Source: an uncultured Bacteroidales bacterium
Lineage (GTDB): Bacteria > Bacteroidota > Bacteroidia > Bacteroidales > Marinilabiliaceae
Length of the DNA stretch: 14,090 nucleotides
Direction of reading: 5' to 3'
Assembly (NCBI GenBank): GCA_937892255.1
Contig: CALAUL010000093.1
Location: 1 to 14,090, forward strand
Shown: piece after piece, positions 1 through 7,436 of the stretch
How the letters are laid out: each line of letters opens with the position of its first letter
Position numbering within the stretch: position 1 is the first letter of the stretch
Notes under the pieces: model-generated
Seen by the model: the letters and a program-made list of their open reading frames with translations, nothing else
What the model was told of the DNA's origin: nothing
Databases searched by the model: none
Program-made: the position numbers and the translations under genes

Positions 1-68
1 TTGCAAGGCTTCAAATATATACAGATATGCAATAGCTATCAAAGCATTGCAAATGCTGATATTCACAG

Positions 69-91
69 CGGTCGGATTATGAGTCCAACCG
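69..91 (-). other. hairpin resembling a tRNA-Met anticodon arm
   Basis: On the - strand this is an 8-bp stem (CGGTTGGA pairing with TCCGACCG, one G-T wobble) closing a 7-base loop CTCATAA, the form of a tRNA-Met anticodon loop (CAU). No acceptor stem, D arm or T arm (no TTCGA) can be placed around it, so it is not a tRNA gene as it stands. It may be a tRNA remnant, a regulatory hairpin or coincidence. The wobble pair is lost in the + strand RNA, so the - strand RNA would fold better. Confidence 0.35.
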
Positions 92-216
92 AGCGGAGAA
101 GAAAACATTGCTGATGTTGTGCACGATGTGTGTAAAAACAAGCATACCACGCACAGAGTGAAAAATAGTAAGAAAAAAGAAAATATGATAGATATATACT
201 CTGTGGGTATCTATTA

Positions 217-234
217 TATTTTTGTGTATATTTG
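217..234 (+). promoter_or_regulatory. Bacteroidetes-type -7 promoter elements for the NifX-like gene
   Basis: Two near-adjacent matches to TAnnTTTG are present: TATTTTTG at 217-224 and TATATTTG at 227-234. The second is followed by CACTAT and leaves a leader of about 40 bases before the start codon at 280. A weak -33 candidate (TGTG at 202-205) lies 21 bases upstream of the second element. The leader is A-rich with no Shine-Dalgarno site, as usual in this phylum. Confidence 0.55.
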
Positions 235-279
235 CACTATGTAAGAAAGAGATATTAACAACAATATAAGAAAAGAGAA

Positions 280-693
280 ATGATGAAGATAGCATTACCT
301 ACACGAGGTGGTTGTATCGACGACCATTTCGGACATTGTGAGTCATTCACTATAATAGAGATTGACGATGCGAAGAATATCATAAGGAGGAGCAGCATGG
401 CGTCGCCTGAGGGTTGTGGCTGTAAGTCTAACATAGCAAGCACATTTGAGGCAGAAGGAGTGACGTTGCTCATAGGAGGTAACATGGGACAGGGAGCGCT
501 CAACAAGTTAAGTTCTCATGGTGTGAGAGTCATCAGAGGTTGTCACGGGACTATAGACGATGTGTTGTCGGACTATCTTGCTGGGAGATTGGCGGACTCG
601 GGAGAGAGCTGTTCGCACCATGGAGAAGATGGACACGAATGTGGCGGACATCATCACGGCATAGACCCGTCGCAGTTTAAGGTCATCATCTGA
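280..693 (+). CDS. NifX/NifB-type dinitrogenase iron-molybdenum cofactor family protein
   Basis: This 137-residue protein belongs to the small NifB/NifX/MTH1175-like family, whose members bind iron-sulfur or Fe-Mo precursor clusters; most copies in anaerobes have nothing to do with nitrogen fixation. The core runs from about residue 2 to 105: a first strand KIALPT, the family signature DHFGHC at 15-20, a Cys pair CGC at 46-48, and the late motif VRVIRGCHGTIDD near 83-94. After the core comes a tail at 111-126 with two Cys and six His, a likely metal-binding extension. No nif genes are visible nearby. The next gene, a short-chain dehydrogenase, begins 73 bases downstream and is probably co-transcribed. 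ATG codons at 280 and 283 are both possible starts. The family call is strong; the ligand and role are unknown. Confidence 0.85.
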   Translation: MMKIALPTRGGCIDDHFGHCESFTIIEIDDAKNIIRRSSMASPEGCGCKSNIASTFEAEGVTLLIGGNMGQGALNKLSSHGVRVIRGCHGTIDDVLSDYLAGRLADSGESCSHHGEDGHECGGHHHGIDPSQFKVII

Positions 694-766
694 CAATAGG
701 AGAACAACAGAGGAGCAAAGAGATAACGCAATGTCCCATCGCGGGGAGACAAAAAGAAATATTATC

Positions 767-1588
767 ATGGCGGACAACTATTTAGAGAAGCGATTTGAGG
801 AACACCGGAGTAAGAGCATATCGGGAGAGAGGCGACATCAGCGGAAGCCCCTCAAGGTACGTCGAGTCTTTGTCACGGGAGGAGCTTCGGGCATAGGCAG
901 AGCCATAGTAAAGGCACTTCGCACGGCAGGGCATAACGTCAGTTTCTGCGACATTGACGAGGAGAAGGGTCATGAGACAGCGTTGAAGACCGGGTCGACA
1001 TTCTACCATGTAGATGTCAAAGACAAGGCGTCACTTGCCGCATGTATGGAGCAGATATTAGAGAAATGGGGAGACATAGACATATTGGTGAATAACGTGG
1101 GCATAGGCAACTTCAAGCCGTTGACAGAGGCTACGGTGGAGGACTTTGAGGAGGTGATAAACACCAACCTACGGCCTGTCTTCATAACGTCACAGCTGTT
1201 GGCACGACATAGGAAAGCGCAAGGTAGTCGCAACAGCTACGGACGTATCATAAACCTATGTTCGACACGTTATCTGATGAGTGAATCGGGCACGGAGGGA
1301 TATGCGGCATCAAAGGGGGGCATATATTCGTTGACGCATGCCCTTGCGGTGTCGTTGTCGGAGTTGGGCATCACGGTCAACTCAATAACACCGGGTTGGA
1401 TAGAGTGTGGCGACTATGAGGCGTTGCGAGCCGAAGACCACCTGCAACATCCGTCGAGGAGAGTGGGCAAGCCCGAGGACATAGCACTATGTGTGAGGTA
1501 TCTGTGCAATGAGGGCAATGACTTCATCAACGGAGAGAACATCACCATAGACGGAGGCATGACGAAGAAGATGATATACGTAGAATGA
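767..1588 (+). CDS. SDR family NAD(P)-dependent oxidoreductase
   Basis: This is a classical short-chain dehydrogenase of 273 residues from the ATG at 767. An in-frame ATG at 731 would add 12 residues; I prefer 767 because its product begins MADNYLEKR, which I recall as a conserved start among Bacteroidales homologues. A charged N-terminal extension of about 35 residues precedes the Rossmann fold. Visible motifs are TGGASGIG (37-44) for the dinucleotide, DV near the adenine site, NNVG (109-112, where NNAG is usual), catalytic Ser166, and YAASK with Tyr179 and Lys183, at the standard 13-residue spacing from the Ser. The C-terminal part has PGWI and the NGENITIDGG ending typical of the family. 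An Asp-rich end to strand 2 (CDID) suggests a preference for NAD(H). The substrate is unknown. It follows the NifX-like gene at a short gap. Confidence 0.88.
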   Translation: MADNYLEKRFEEHRSKSISGERRHQRKPLKVRRVFVTGGASGIGRAIVKALRTAGHNVSFCDIDEEKGHETALKTGSTFYHVDVKDKASLAACMEQILEKWGDIDILVNNVGIGNFKPLTEATVEDFEEVINTNLRPVFITSQLLARHRKAQGSRNSYGRIINLCSTRYLMSESGTEGYAASKGGIYSLTHALAVSLSELGITVNSITPGWIECGDYEALRAEDHLQHPSRRVGKPEDIALCVRYLCNEGNDFINGENITIDGGMTKKMIYVE

Positions 1589-1625
1589 CGACATGCCGTC
1601 GGCGGAGAGAAGATAAATTGAGAAA

Positions 1626-1657
1626 TTTGTATAATTGAATAATAAACGCTAATATTG
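1626..1657 (+). promoter_or_regulatory. probable promoter of the thioredoxin gene
   Basis: A perfect -33 element TTTG (1626-1629) is followed after 20 bases by TAATATTG (1650-1657), one mismatch from TAnnTTTG. This arrangement suits the Bacteroidetes primary sigma factor. Transcription would begin near 1662 and give a leader of about 75 bases, so the thioredoxin is probably transcribed on its own as well as by any read-through. I see no terminator after the SDR gene. Confidence 0.5.
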
Positions 1658-1737
1658 TAGGTCAAAGGGAACAAGTCATCGGAGAGAAAGACGACATCCG
1701 AAGCATACGACAAAATAAACACATAACACGAAAGACG

Positions 1738-2214
1738 ATGTACAAGATATTGCTATTACTCGGCATCATGATGTTGCCTATGACGGGCAAAGCGCAGCTT
1801 TTGACAAGAGGAGCTGACAATGCGACACACTACGCCAAGGAGATGACGACGGCGGAGTTTCAGGTGAAGATATTCGACTATAAGGCAGATGCCACGACAT
1901 GGAAATACAAGGGCACACGTCCGTGTGTGATAGACTTCTACACGACATGGTGCGGGCCATGTAAGATGTTGGCACCTATCATAGAGCAGTTGGCGCAGGA
2001 ATACAACGGCAAAGTGGACTTCTATAAGGTAGACACGGAGAAAGAGCCTGAGTTGGCGGCACTCTTTGGCATAAGGAGCATACCGACGTTGCTTTTCGTA
2101 CCGCAGGAAGGCATGCCGCAGATAGCGCAAGGAGCGTTACCCAAGGATATACTCGTCAAAGCCATGACGGATATATTTAAGTGGGACACAGCCGGCAGTC
2201 AGAACCCAAAATAG
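1738..2214 (+). CDS. exported thioredoxin-fold protein
   Basis: This 158-residue protein has an N-terminal signal peptide (residues 1-19, hydrophobic LLLLGIMML core, likely cut after GKA before Gln20). There is no lipobox Cys, so a soluble periplasmic product is expected. The mature part is a single thioredoxin domain: strand VIDFYTT, the active-site motif WCGPCK at 71-76, a conserved DT pair near 99-100, and the cis-proline in SIPT (Pro116). The redox motif is intact and identical to that of canonical thioredoxin. It should act as a periplasmic thiol-disulfide reductase or oxidase; its electron partner is not visible here. It lies 150 bases after the SDR gene and converges on the helicase gene with only 32 bases between the stops. 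Confidence 0.9.
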   Translation: MYKILLLLGIMMLPMTGKAQLLTRGADNATHYAKEMTTAEFQVKIFDYKADATTWKYKGTRPCVIDFYTTWCGPCKMLAPIIEQLAQEYNGKVDFYKVDTEKEPELAALFGIRSIPTLLFVPQEGMPQIAQGALPKDILVKAMTDIFKWDTAGSQNPK

Positions 2215-2246
2215 AGTTTCACACAATAATGTAACAATATACCTCC

Positions 2247-3695
2247 CTAAAAAAAGTCATCGGGGAAATTTACGAGATATACCTTCTTTTTGGCGCGTGT
2301 GATGGCGGTGTAGAGCCATTTGACGAGTTCTGTCGTGAGTTGTTCTTCGGCGACGTAGCCAATATCGATAAACACCACGTCCCACTGCCCACCTTGAGCC
2401 TTATGACAAGTCACGGCGTATGCGAATTTGACCTGCAGAGCATTGAGCCAAGGGTCTTGACGTAGCGCAGCGACCTGCTTTCGCTTGTCGGTGATGTCGG
2501 AATAGTCAAAAGCCACGGCCTCATATAGAGCTTGTTCGTCCTGCTGAGTGAGTTTTGGGAAGTCGGAGTTAAGCACCGAGAGCATGAGAGTGACATCGAG
2601 GTCGACGTCGTCATGTTCGAGGAAACGAAGTGACACCTTTGCAAAGCGCAGGCCATACATCTCGGTATAACGACCCACGCGGACCACTTCGGCGATGTCG
2701 CCATTGGCTATGAAGTCGTGTCCCTTAGAAGAAGAGAGATTGTCGGCAATAGCAGAGAGCCAGAGGTAGTTGTTTTTAGCGACGATGAGCAAGTCGCCAC
2801 GAGTTATCTCCTCTTCACGAAACATGACAGAGTTGCGGATACCTTGATTGAAACGGTTGGCGCGTTTGTTGCTACGAGTGATGACGAGAGTGTTGGAAGT
2901 TCCATACTTATCGTTGCACGAAATAAGCGTCTCGATAAGTTCAGCCCCGCTAAGACGTTCGACATCGGAGCCGGGAGGAGCCACAAGATGCGGGTAACCA
3001 TTGAAGTCGGGTATGTTTTCGATGATAGAGCGCAAATATGCGGCATTGGTAAGGATATCGCTATGGCTGTCTTGTCTGACAATATCTGTAAGCAAGACCG
3101 TTGACACATCGAGGCCGAAGGAGCGCAGAGTATTCAAATCTAATGCCGGAGCGTCATTGAGACCTACGGGAGGTAGCTGAGCAGGGTCACCAATGAGTAG
3201 CAGGCGGCAGCGAGGTTTGCTAAAGACGAAAGAGAGCAAGTCGGTAAGCAGACGACCAGAGCCGAACTCGGTATCACCGCCGTAGGAGTCGGAAATCATA
3301 GAAGCCTCGTCGACGATGAAGAGAGTGCCCTGTCCGCGGTTGTAGTTGATGTTAAAGTGACTATATAAGTCGGTGGCCGACTCCTGACGATATATGACCT
3401 TATGGATAGTGTAAGCCGTCATGCCGGTACGTTCGGCGAGAACTTTGGCGGCTCTGCCCGTAGGAGCCATGAGCGACATAGGCATAGCCATATCGGAGAG
3501 GAGCTGACAGAGAGCCCTCATGAGCGACGTCTTTCCTGTGCCGGCATACCCCTTGAGCATCAGCACGGGACGAGGTGCTGTGGAGAGTAAGAGAGAACTT
3601 AACGCCTGAATAGCAACATTTTGAGAAGCAGTAGGCGTAAAAGGCATAGCCTGGCAGAGCCTCTGACATAAGTCGGTATGTGAATAAAAAGCCAT
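2247..3695 (-). CDS. RecD/Dda-like superfamily 1 DNA helicase
   Basis: This 482-residue ATP-dependent helicase belongs to the RecD/Dda-like branch with a UvrD_C_2-type end. Visible motifs in order are the Q-like FTPTASQ near 19-25, Walker A GYAGTGKT (49-56), the PTGRAA motif (78-83), Walker B VDEAS (128-132), motif III GDPAQLPPVG (169-178), TCHKAQGGQWD (about 430-439), and the YTAITRAKKKVYLV block (about 462-475). All are intact, so an active 5'-3' helicase in DNA repair or recombination is expected; RecB and RecC partners are not nearby. I choose the ATG at 3695. A TTG two codons upstream is possible but overlaps a -7 promoter element. Homologues I recall in Bacteroides have about the same N-terminal length. 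A stand-alone gene, convergent with the thioredoxin gene and divergent from the operon at 3822. Confidence 0.9.
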   Translation of the reverse strand: MAFYSHTDLCQRLCQAMPFTPTASQNVAIQALSSLLLSTAPRPVLMLKGYAGTGKTSLMRALCQLLSDMAMPMSLMAPTGRAAKVLAERTGMTAYTIHKVIYRQESATDLYSHFNINYNRGQGTLFIVDEASMISDSYGGDTEFGSGRLLTDLLSFVFSKPRCRLLLIGDPAQLPPVGLNDAPALDLNTLRSFGLDVSTVLLTDIVRQDSHSDILTNAAYLRSIIENIPDFNGYPHLVAPPGSDVERLSGAELIETLISCNDKYGTSNTLVITRSNKRANRFNQGIRNSVMFREEEITRGDLLIVAKNNYLWLSAIADNLSSSKGHDFIANGDIAEVVRVGRYTEMYGLRFAKVSLRFLEHDDVDLDVTLMLSVLNSDFPKLTQQDEQALYEAVAFDYSDITDKRKQVAALRQDPWLNALQVKFAYAVTCHKAQGGQWDVVFIDIGYVAEEQLTTELVKWLYTAITRAKKKVYLVNFPDDFF

Positions 3696-3698
3696 GTG

Positions 3699-3706
3699 CA
3701 AAAGTA
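3699..3706 (-). promoter_or_regulatory. -7 promoter element abutting the helicase start codon
   Basis: TACTTTTG on the - strand, followed by CAC, is a perfect TAnnTTTG element ending only three bases before the ATG at 3695. If it is used, the transcript would begin at or next to the start codon and be leaderless or nearly so. The -33 region is only a weak match (TTTT after 20 bases). No better promoter was found further upstream in the 120-base divergent gap. Confidence 0.45.
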
Positions 3707-3758
3707 GGCATAAGAATAAAAATATTAAAAAAAAGATACGACCTAATATTTATTTTTA

Positions 3759-3766
3759 TAAATTTG
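3759..3766 (+). promoter_or_regulatory. -7 promoter element of the 3822-8300 operon
   Basis: TAAATTTG matches TAnnTTTG exactly and is followed by TGCC. It would start transcription near 3770 and give an A-rich leader of about 50 bases before the first operon gene at 3822. No clear TTTG -33 element is seen at the expected spacing. Confidence 0.5.
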
Positions 3767-3821
3767 TGCCAATAAAAATTAAGAGTACAAAACAATAAAA
3801 CAAGATTATAAATAAAATAAG

Positions 3822-4448
3822 ATGAAAACAGTATTTCAGGTTATTTTGGTTTTTGTCATTGTAGGTTTGGGATACCTCGTATATGACAGTATAATGCAAC
3901 CTATTCGTTTCAACAATGAGCAGGCAAAGCGTCAGAATGCAGTTGTAGATAGACTTAAGATGATTCGTGACGTGCAAGTTGCGTATAAGACTATATACGA
4001 GAAGTATACCGGAAGTTTTGACACACTCATCACATTTGCAAAAGAGGGCAACCTTAAGTTGGTAAAGAGCGAAGGCTCACTTACAGATAGTATGCTTCAG
4101 GCAGGATTGACAGAGGCAGAGGCAGTAAAGCAGGGAATTATCAAGCGTGATACAGTGTTGGTAGCAGTGAAAGACTCAATCTGCAAGAATTTCAATCCGG
4201 ACTCATTGCGTTATGTGCCATTCACGGACAAAGCACAGTTTGAGATGGGAGCGTCAAGCATCACGACAAGTTCAGGTTTGGTAATACCTGTATTTGAGGC
4301 AAAGGTAGCCAATCGTGTATACTTGAAGGGTCTTGACAATCAGGAGCGCATCAACCTTGACGACATGGCAGAGCAGCTCGGACGATACCCGGGATTGAAA
4401 GTGGGTTCGCTCGATGAGGCCAACAACAACGCCGGCAACTGGGAGTAA
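3822..4448 (+). CDS. conserved hypothetical protein with N-terminal membrane anchor
   Basis: This 208-residue protein begins with a single hydrophobic segment (residues about 4-20, VFQVILVFVIVGLGYLV). The remainder is polar and probably faces the periplasm if the segment is an uncleaved anchor. Residues 30-60 look helical and possibly coiled coil, then a YEKYTGSFDTL stretch and a pattern of repeated DSM/DSI and DTV elements follow. I recognise it as a protein conserved in Bacteroidales just upstream of DUF3822 and rsmD, with no known function. It is first in the operon, with 17 bases before the DUF3822 gene. The pseudopilin-like layout (short N-terminus, helix, then a globular part) is suggestive only; no prepilin cleavage site is present. 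Confidence 0.75.
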   Translation: MKTVFQVILVFVIVGLGYLVYDSIMQPIRFNNEQAKRQNAVVDRLKMIRDVQVAYKTIYEKYTGSFDTLITFAKEGNLKLVKSEGSLTDSMLQAGLTEAEAVKQGIIKRDTVLVAVKDSICKNFNPDSLRYVPFTDKAQFEMGASSITTSSGLVIPVFEAKVANRVYLKGLDNQERINLDDMAEQLGRYPGLKVGSLDEANNNAGNWE

Positions 4449-4465
4449 ACCACGTTCGGATTATC

Positions 4466-5311
4466 ATGAACAAAGAGGTTGTAGTTGGTTCTACTTATAA
4501 GAGGGAGTTATCATCTACATACGATATGTCCATTCAGCTACGGCTGAATGGGCTTTCTTTTTGTATCTTCGACCCTGTGACGAATAGGTTTGTCATGATG
4601 GGCGACATGGACTTGGACGAACCTGACTATGTATATGCCAAACAGGAGGAGTACATGCTTGTAGACCCTATCTTCAAGGAGCCGTACAAGAGCATGACGA
4701 TAGGCATAGAGAGTACGACATTCACGATGTTGCCGTCGGACCTATACGACGAGACACGCCTACCGGAGTTGACACGTTTTGTGGGGATACACGACAACGA
4801 GAACATAAAGATACTGACCGACAAGATAGAGACGATATCATCTGTCGTAGTGTTTCCCGTACCGCTATTTCTATATTTCTTCATACACACGCAGTACGCC
4901 AATGCGCGCATAGTGCACACCATAACGCCTATGATAGACTGTCTGTTGTATAAGAAGGAGAGCAAAGGAATAGAGAGTGTAATAAACATCGTATTCACGA
5001 GTCAGGGTGTCACGGTATTAGCAGCACGCGACAACAAGTTAAAGTTATGCAACGAGTATAGGAGTCGTCACGCCACCGACTTGGTATATTCAGTATTGTA
5101 CGCTTTGGAGCAGTTGGGCATGAACAACAGCAAATCAAAAGTGGTAATAAGTGGCGATGTAGAGTCGGGCGATGACAGGGTAAAACTCTTGAAGCGATTT
5201 GCGCATAATGTGGAGATATCCGAACGCCCGCGATTCTTCGGGTATGACATACCCATAACAAAGAGAGAACATAAGTACACAACACTATATATGATGTCGT
5301 TATGCGAATAG
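4466..5311 (+). CDS. DUF3822 family protein
   Basis: This 281-residue protein matches my recollection of the DUF3822 family, which sits next to rsmD in many Bacteroidales. No signal peptide or membrane segment is evident; the VVVFPVPLFLYFFI stretch near 127-140 is hydrophobic but looks like a buried strand-helix. The halves repeat a pattern of strands: LNGLSFCIFDPVTNRFVMMGDM in the first, and INIVFTSQGVTVLAARDNKLKLC followed by VVISGDVES in the second. Such a pattern recalls the actin-like (PilM/FtsA) fold, but this is inference without a structural comparison. The gene overlaps rsmD by 10 bases (ATG inside the final codons), which implies translational coupling. Function unknown. Confidence 0.78.
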   Translation: MNKEVVVGSTYKRELSSTYDMSIQLRLNGLSFCIFDPVTNRFVMMGDMDLDEPDYVYAKQEEYMLVDPIFKEPYKSMTIGIESTTFTMLPSDLYDETRLPELTRFVGIHDNENIKILTDKIETISSVVVFPVPLFLYFFIHTQYANARIVHTITPMIDCLLYKKESKGIESVINIVFTSQGVTVLAARDNKLKLCNEYRSRHATDLVYSVLYALEQLGMNNSKSKVVISGDVESGDDRVKLLKRFAHNVEISERPRFFGYDIPITKREHKYTTLYMMSLCE

Positions 5312-5853
5312 TTAGCGGACAGCTTCGAGGTAGAAGATTCTCGCCACCCGATAGTTTCTCGGCCCGCCCCACGACGGACTTTGCCAAGGAGAATCTCTTC
5401 AACGTACTCAACAACATGATAGACTTTGAGGAGGTGAAAGTCTTGGATCTCTTTTCGGGAACGGGCAGTATATCGTACGAATTTGCGTCACGCGGCAGCA
5501 GAGACATAACGAGCATAGAGCTCAACTACAAACATCAGCAGTTTATAGCCAAGACAGTGTGCGAATTAAATATAGAGAAGGCTGTTCGTTCGCTCAAAGG
5601 CGATTCGTTCAAATATGTATCTGCGACAAAAGAGAAATTCGACATAATATTTGCCGATCCACCTTTCGACTTGACAGAGGCGGAGAAGCTGCCTGACATG
5701 ATAATGAAGAGAGGACTTCTCAAAGAGGGAGGCATATTCATCTTGGAACATTCGGGAAAAGGCAAGTACAATGCACACCCCTACTTCTTGCAGACACGCA
5801 ACTACGGCAAAGTAAACTTCACATTCTTTGGCATAGAGACAGATGAGGAGTAG
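5302..5853 (+). CDS. rsmD: 16S rRNA (guanine(966)-N(2))-methyltransferase RsmD
   Basis: This 183-residue AdoMet-dependent enzyme methylates N2 of G966 in 16S rRNA during assembly of the small subunit. It has the family opening MRIVSGQLRGRRF, then ARPTTD (21-26), the AdoMet-binding loop LDLFSGTGS (48-56), an acidic end to the following strand (SIELN), and the catalytic motif DPPF (119-122) within IFADPPF, characteristic of N2-guanine and N6-adenine methylases. The size fits the family. The start overlaps the end of the DUF3822 gene by 10 bases and the stop overlaps folP by 11 bases. Of 13 isoleucine codons, 12 are ATA, unlike the PEPCK gene downstream. Confidence 0.95.
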   Translation: MRIVSGQLRGRRFSPPDSFSARPTTDFAKENLFNVLNNMIDFEEVKVLDLFSGTGSISYEFASRGSRDITSIELNYKHQQFIAKTVCELNIEKAVRSLKGDSFKYVSATKEKFDIIFADPPFDLTEAEKLPDMIMKRGLLKEGGIFILEHSGKGKYNAHPYFLQTRNYGKVNFTFFGIETDEE

Positions 5854-6679
5854 GAATATCAACCTAAAGGGGAGACTCTACCCTATGAGCCGTCCCATGG
5901 TCATGGGGATACTCAACGTGACACCCGACTCATTCTACGATGGAGGTCGGTATATGTCGCAGAGAGACATAGAACGCCGCATAGAGACGATAATAACAGA
6001 AGGAGCGGATATCATAGACATAGGAGCATACTCCACGAGACCCGGAGCGAGAGAAATAAGTGAGGAAGATGAGTGGCAACGGCTACAGAGAGGACTTAAA
6101 ACGATATATGAGATATACCCCGAGGCCATAGTATCGGTAGACACCTTTAGGAGCGGCATAGCACGTAGAGCCGTAGACATGGGAGCTGCAATGATAAACG
6201 ACATATCGGGCGGAGAGCTTGACAGCGGAATGTATGACACCATGGCAGAGTTGCACGTGCCGTATGTCGTCATGCACATGCAGGGCACGCCACGCACGAT
6301 GCAGGAAAGTCCGAGCTATGACAATGTAACCAATGACGTCATAAGCGACCTGAGTATCAAGGTGTCACAGCTACGCAAAAGAGGCGTCAAAGACATAATA
6401 ATAGACCCAGGTTTTGGATTTGGCAAAAAGATAACAGACAACTATCAACTTTTGAATAGTATAGAAAAATTTGCTATCTTTGAGAAGCCCATAATGGTGG
6501 GAGTGTCGAGGAAATCGATGATATACAAGACGATTGGCACGACACCCGAAGAGAGTTTAAACGGAACAACAGCACTTAACGCCATAGCCCTCATCAAAGG
6601 AGCGAGCATATTGCGTGTTCATGATGTTCGAGAGGCGGTTGAGTGCGTGAAACTATACGAACAATGTTATCATTCTTAG
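5843..6679 (+). CDS. folP: dihydropteroate synthase
   Basis: This 278-residue enzyme condenses 6-hydroxymethyl-dihydropterin diphosphate with p-aminobenzoate to give dihydropteroate in the folate pathway, and is the family targeted by sulfonamides. All signature segments are present: GILNVTPDSF (22-31), DIGAYSTRPGA (59-69), SVDTFR (98-103), INDISGG (118-124), VMHMQGTP (143-150), DPGFGFGK (188-195), GVSRKS (220-225) and RVHD (258-261). The length is normal for a TIM barrel of this family. I keep the ATG at 5843 because the INLKGRLYPMSRP lead-in resembles other Bacteroidales FolP; the ATG at 5885 is possible. It overlaps rsmD upstream by 11 bases and cdaA downstream by 16, so these genes are probably translated as a coupled unit. 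Confidence 0.96.
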   Translation: MRSRNINLKGRLYPMSRPMVMGILNVTPDSFYDGGRYMSQRDIERRIETIITEGADIIDIGAYSTRPGAREISEEDEWQRLQRGLKTIYEIYPEAIVSVDTFRSGIARRAVDMGAAMINDISGGELDSGMYDTMAELHVPYVVMHMQGTPRTMQESPSYDNVTNDVISDLSIKVSQLRKRGVKDIIIDPGFGFGKKITDNYQLLNSIEKFAIFEKPIMVGVSRKSMIYKTIGTTPEESLNGTTALNAIALIKGASILRVHDVREAVECVKLYEQCYHS

Positions 6680-7425
6680 ACATACGCTTTGTAGATGTTG
6701 TAGACATATTGCTATGTGCATATATAATGTTTCTGATTTACAGACTGATAAAAGGCACAGTAGCAGTCAATATCATCATGAGCATCTTAGGCATAGTGGT
6801 GTTGTGGCTCATAGTAAGAGCCTTGAAGATGAGCATGATGACGGCTATATTTGATAGTTTCATAAACATCGGACTCTTAGCCCTGATAGTAATATTTCAG
6901 CAAGAGGTGAGGCGATTTCTCGTCATGGCGAGCACACGATATGACCTAATGAAACGCTTTGGGTTGGAGAAAATATTTATAAAAGACGAGAAGTTGCCAT
7001 ATATAGATGTCATCATCAACGCATGTGACAACATGTCGAAGAGCAAGACGGGAGCACTCATCATCTTGTCGAGGAAAGTGGGATTGAAAGAGTATATCAA
7101 CACAGGCATAGAGATAAACTCATCATATTCGCAGCAGCTCATAGAGACGATATTCTTTAAGAATACGCCGTTGCACGATGGAGCGATGATAGCCGACAAG
7201 CGAACAATACAAGCTGCGGCATGTATTCTACCAGTGTCTCAGAACATGGACATACCGAAGAATTTCGGTCTACGTCATAGGTCGGCACTCGGCATAACAG
7301 AGGCGACAGACGCAATAGCCATCGTAGTGTCGGAGGAGACAGGCAAGATAACCTATTTCGACAAGGGGATACACTTGAAGATAGAGAATGCACAAGATCT
7401 AAAAGAACTGCTCGAAAAGCTATAA
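6664..7425 (+). CDS. cdaA: diadenylate cyclase CdaA
   Basis: This 253-residue membrane enzyme makes c-di-AMP from two ATP. Three transmembrane helices (about 9-29, 33-53 and 62-79) precede a DAC domain with intact catalytic motifs: DGA at 172-174 in PLHDGAMI and RHR at 204-206 in LRHRSALG. I chose the ATG at 6664; a GTG at 6643 would add seven residues that do not look like the family. With the ATG the gene begins within the last 16 bases of folP. In Firmicutes cdaA usually sits with cdaR and glmM; here it is linked to folP, an arrangement I recall as common in Bacteroidales. c-di-AMP typically controls potassium and osmolyte transport and envelope homeostasis; no target gene is in the window. 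An alternative symbol for the family is dacA. Confidence 0.94.
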   Translation: MLSFLDIRFVDVVDILLCAYIMFLIYRLIKGTVAVNIIMSILGIVVLWLIVRALKMSMMTAIFDSFINIGLLALIVIFQQEVRRFLVMASTRYDLMKRFGLEKIFIKDEKLPYIDVIINACDNMSKSKTGALIILSRKVGLKEYINTGIEINSSYSQQLIETIFFKNTPLHDGAMIADKRTIQAAACILPVSQNMDIPKNFGLRHRSALGITEATDAIAIVVSEETGKITYFDKGIHLKIENAQDLKELLEKL

Positions 7426-7436
7426 CACGAAGAGAG

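Larger units (their letters stand above)
1..279. other. intergenic region without a gene
   Basis: I see no credible coding sequence here. The region becomes AT-rich towards the first gene. It contains a small inverted repeat at 43-57 (AGCATT/AATGCT around GCA), a stronger hairpin at 69-91, and promoter-like sequence at 217-234. The neighbour to the left lies outside the window, so an RNA whose main body is upstream cannot be excluded. Confidence 0.6.

Noticed and set aside
15..91. A complete tRNA gene in the first 100 bases
   Set aside because: The D-like and anticodon-like arms cannot be joined to a pairing acceptor stem, and there is no TTCGA T loop.
77..295. 72-codon open frame on the - strand over the first promoter
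   Set aside because: Its Phe/Ile/His-rich translation reflects the AT-rich sequence, it covers the promoter of the NifX-like gene, and it crosses into that gene's start.
1600..1700. Imperfect repeat CGGAGAGAAGA / CGGAGAGAAAGA between the SDR and thioredoxin genes
   Set aside because: It occurs only twice, is short and purine-rich, and has no symmetry; it is likely to arise by chance in this composition.
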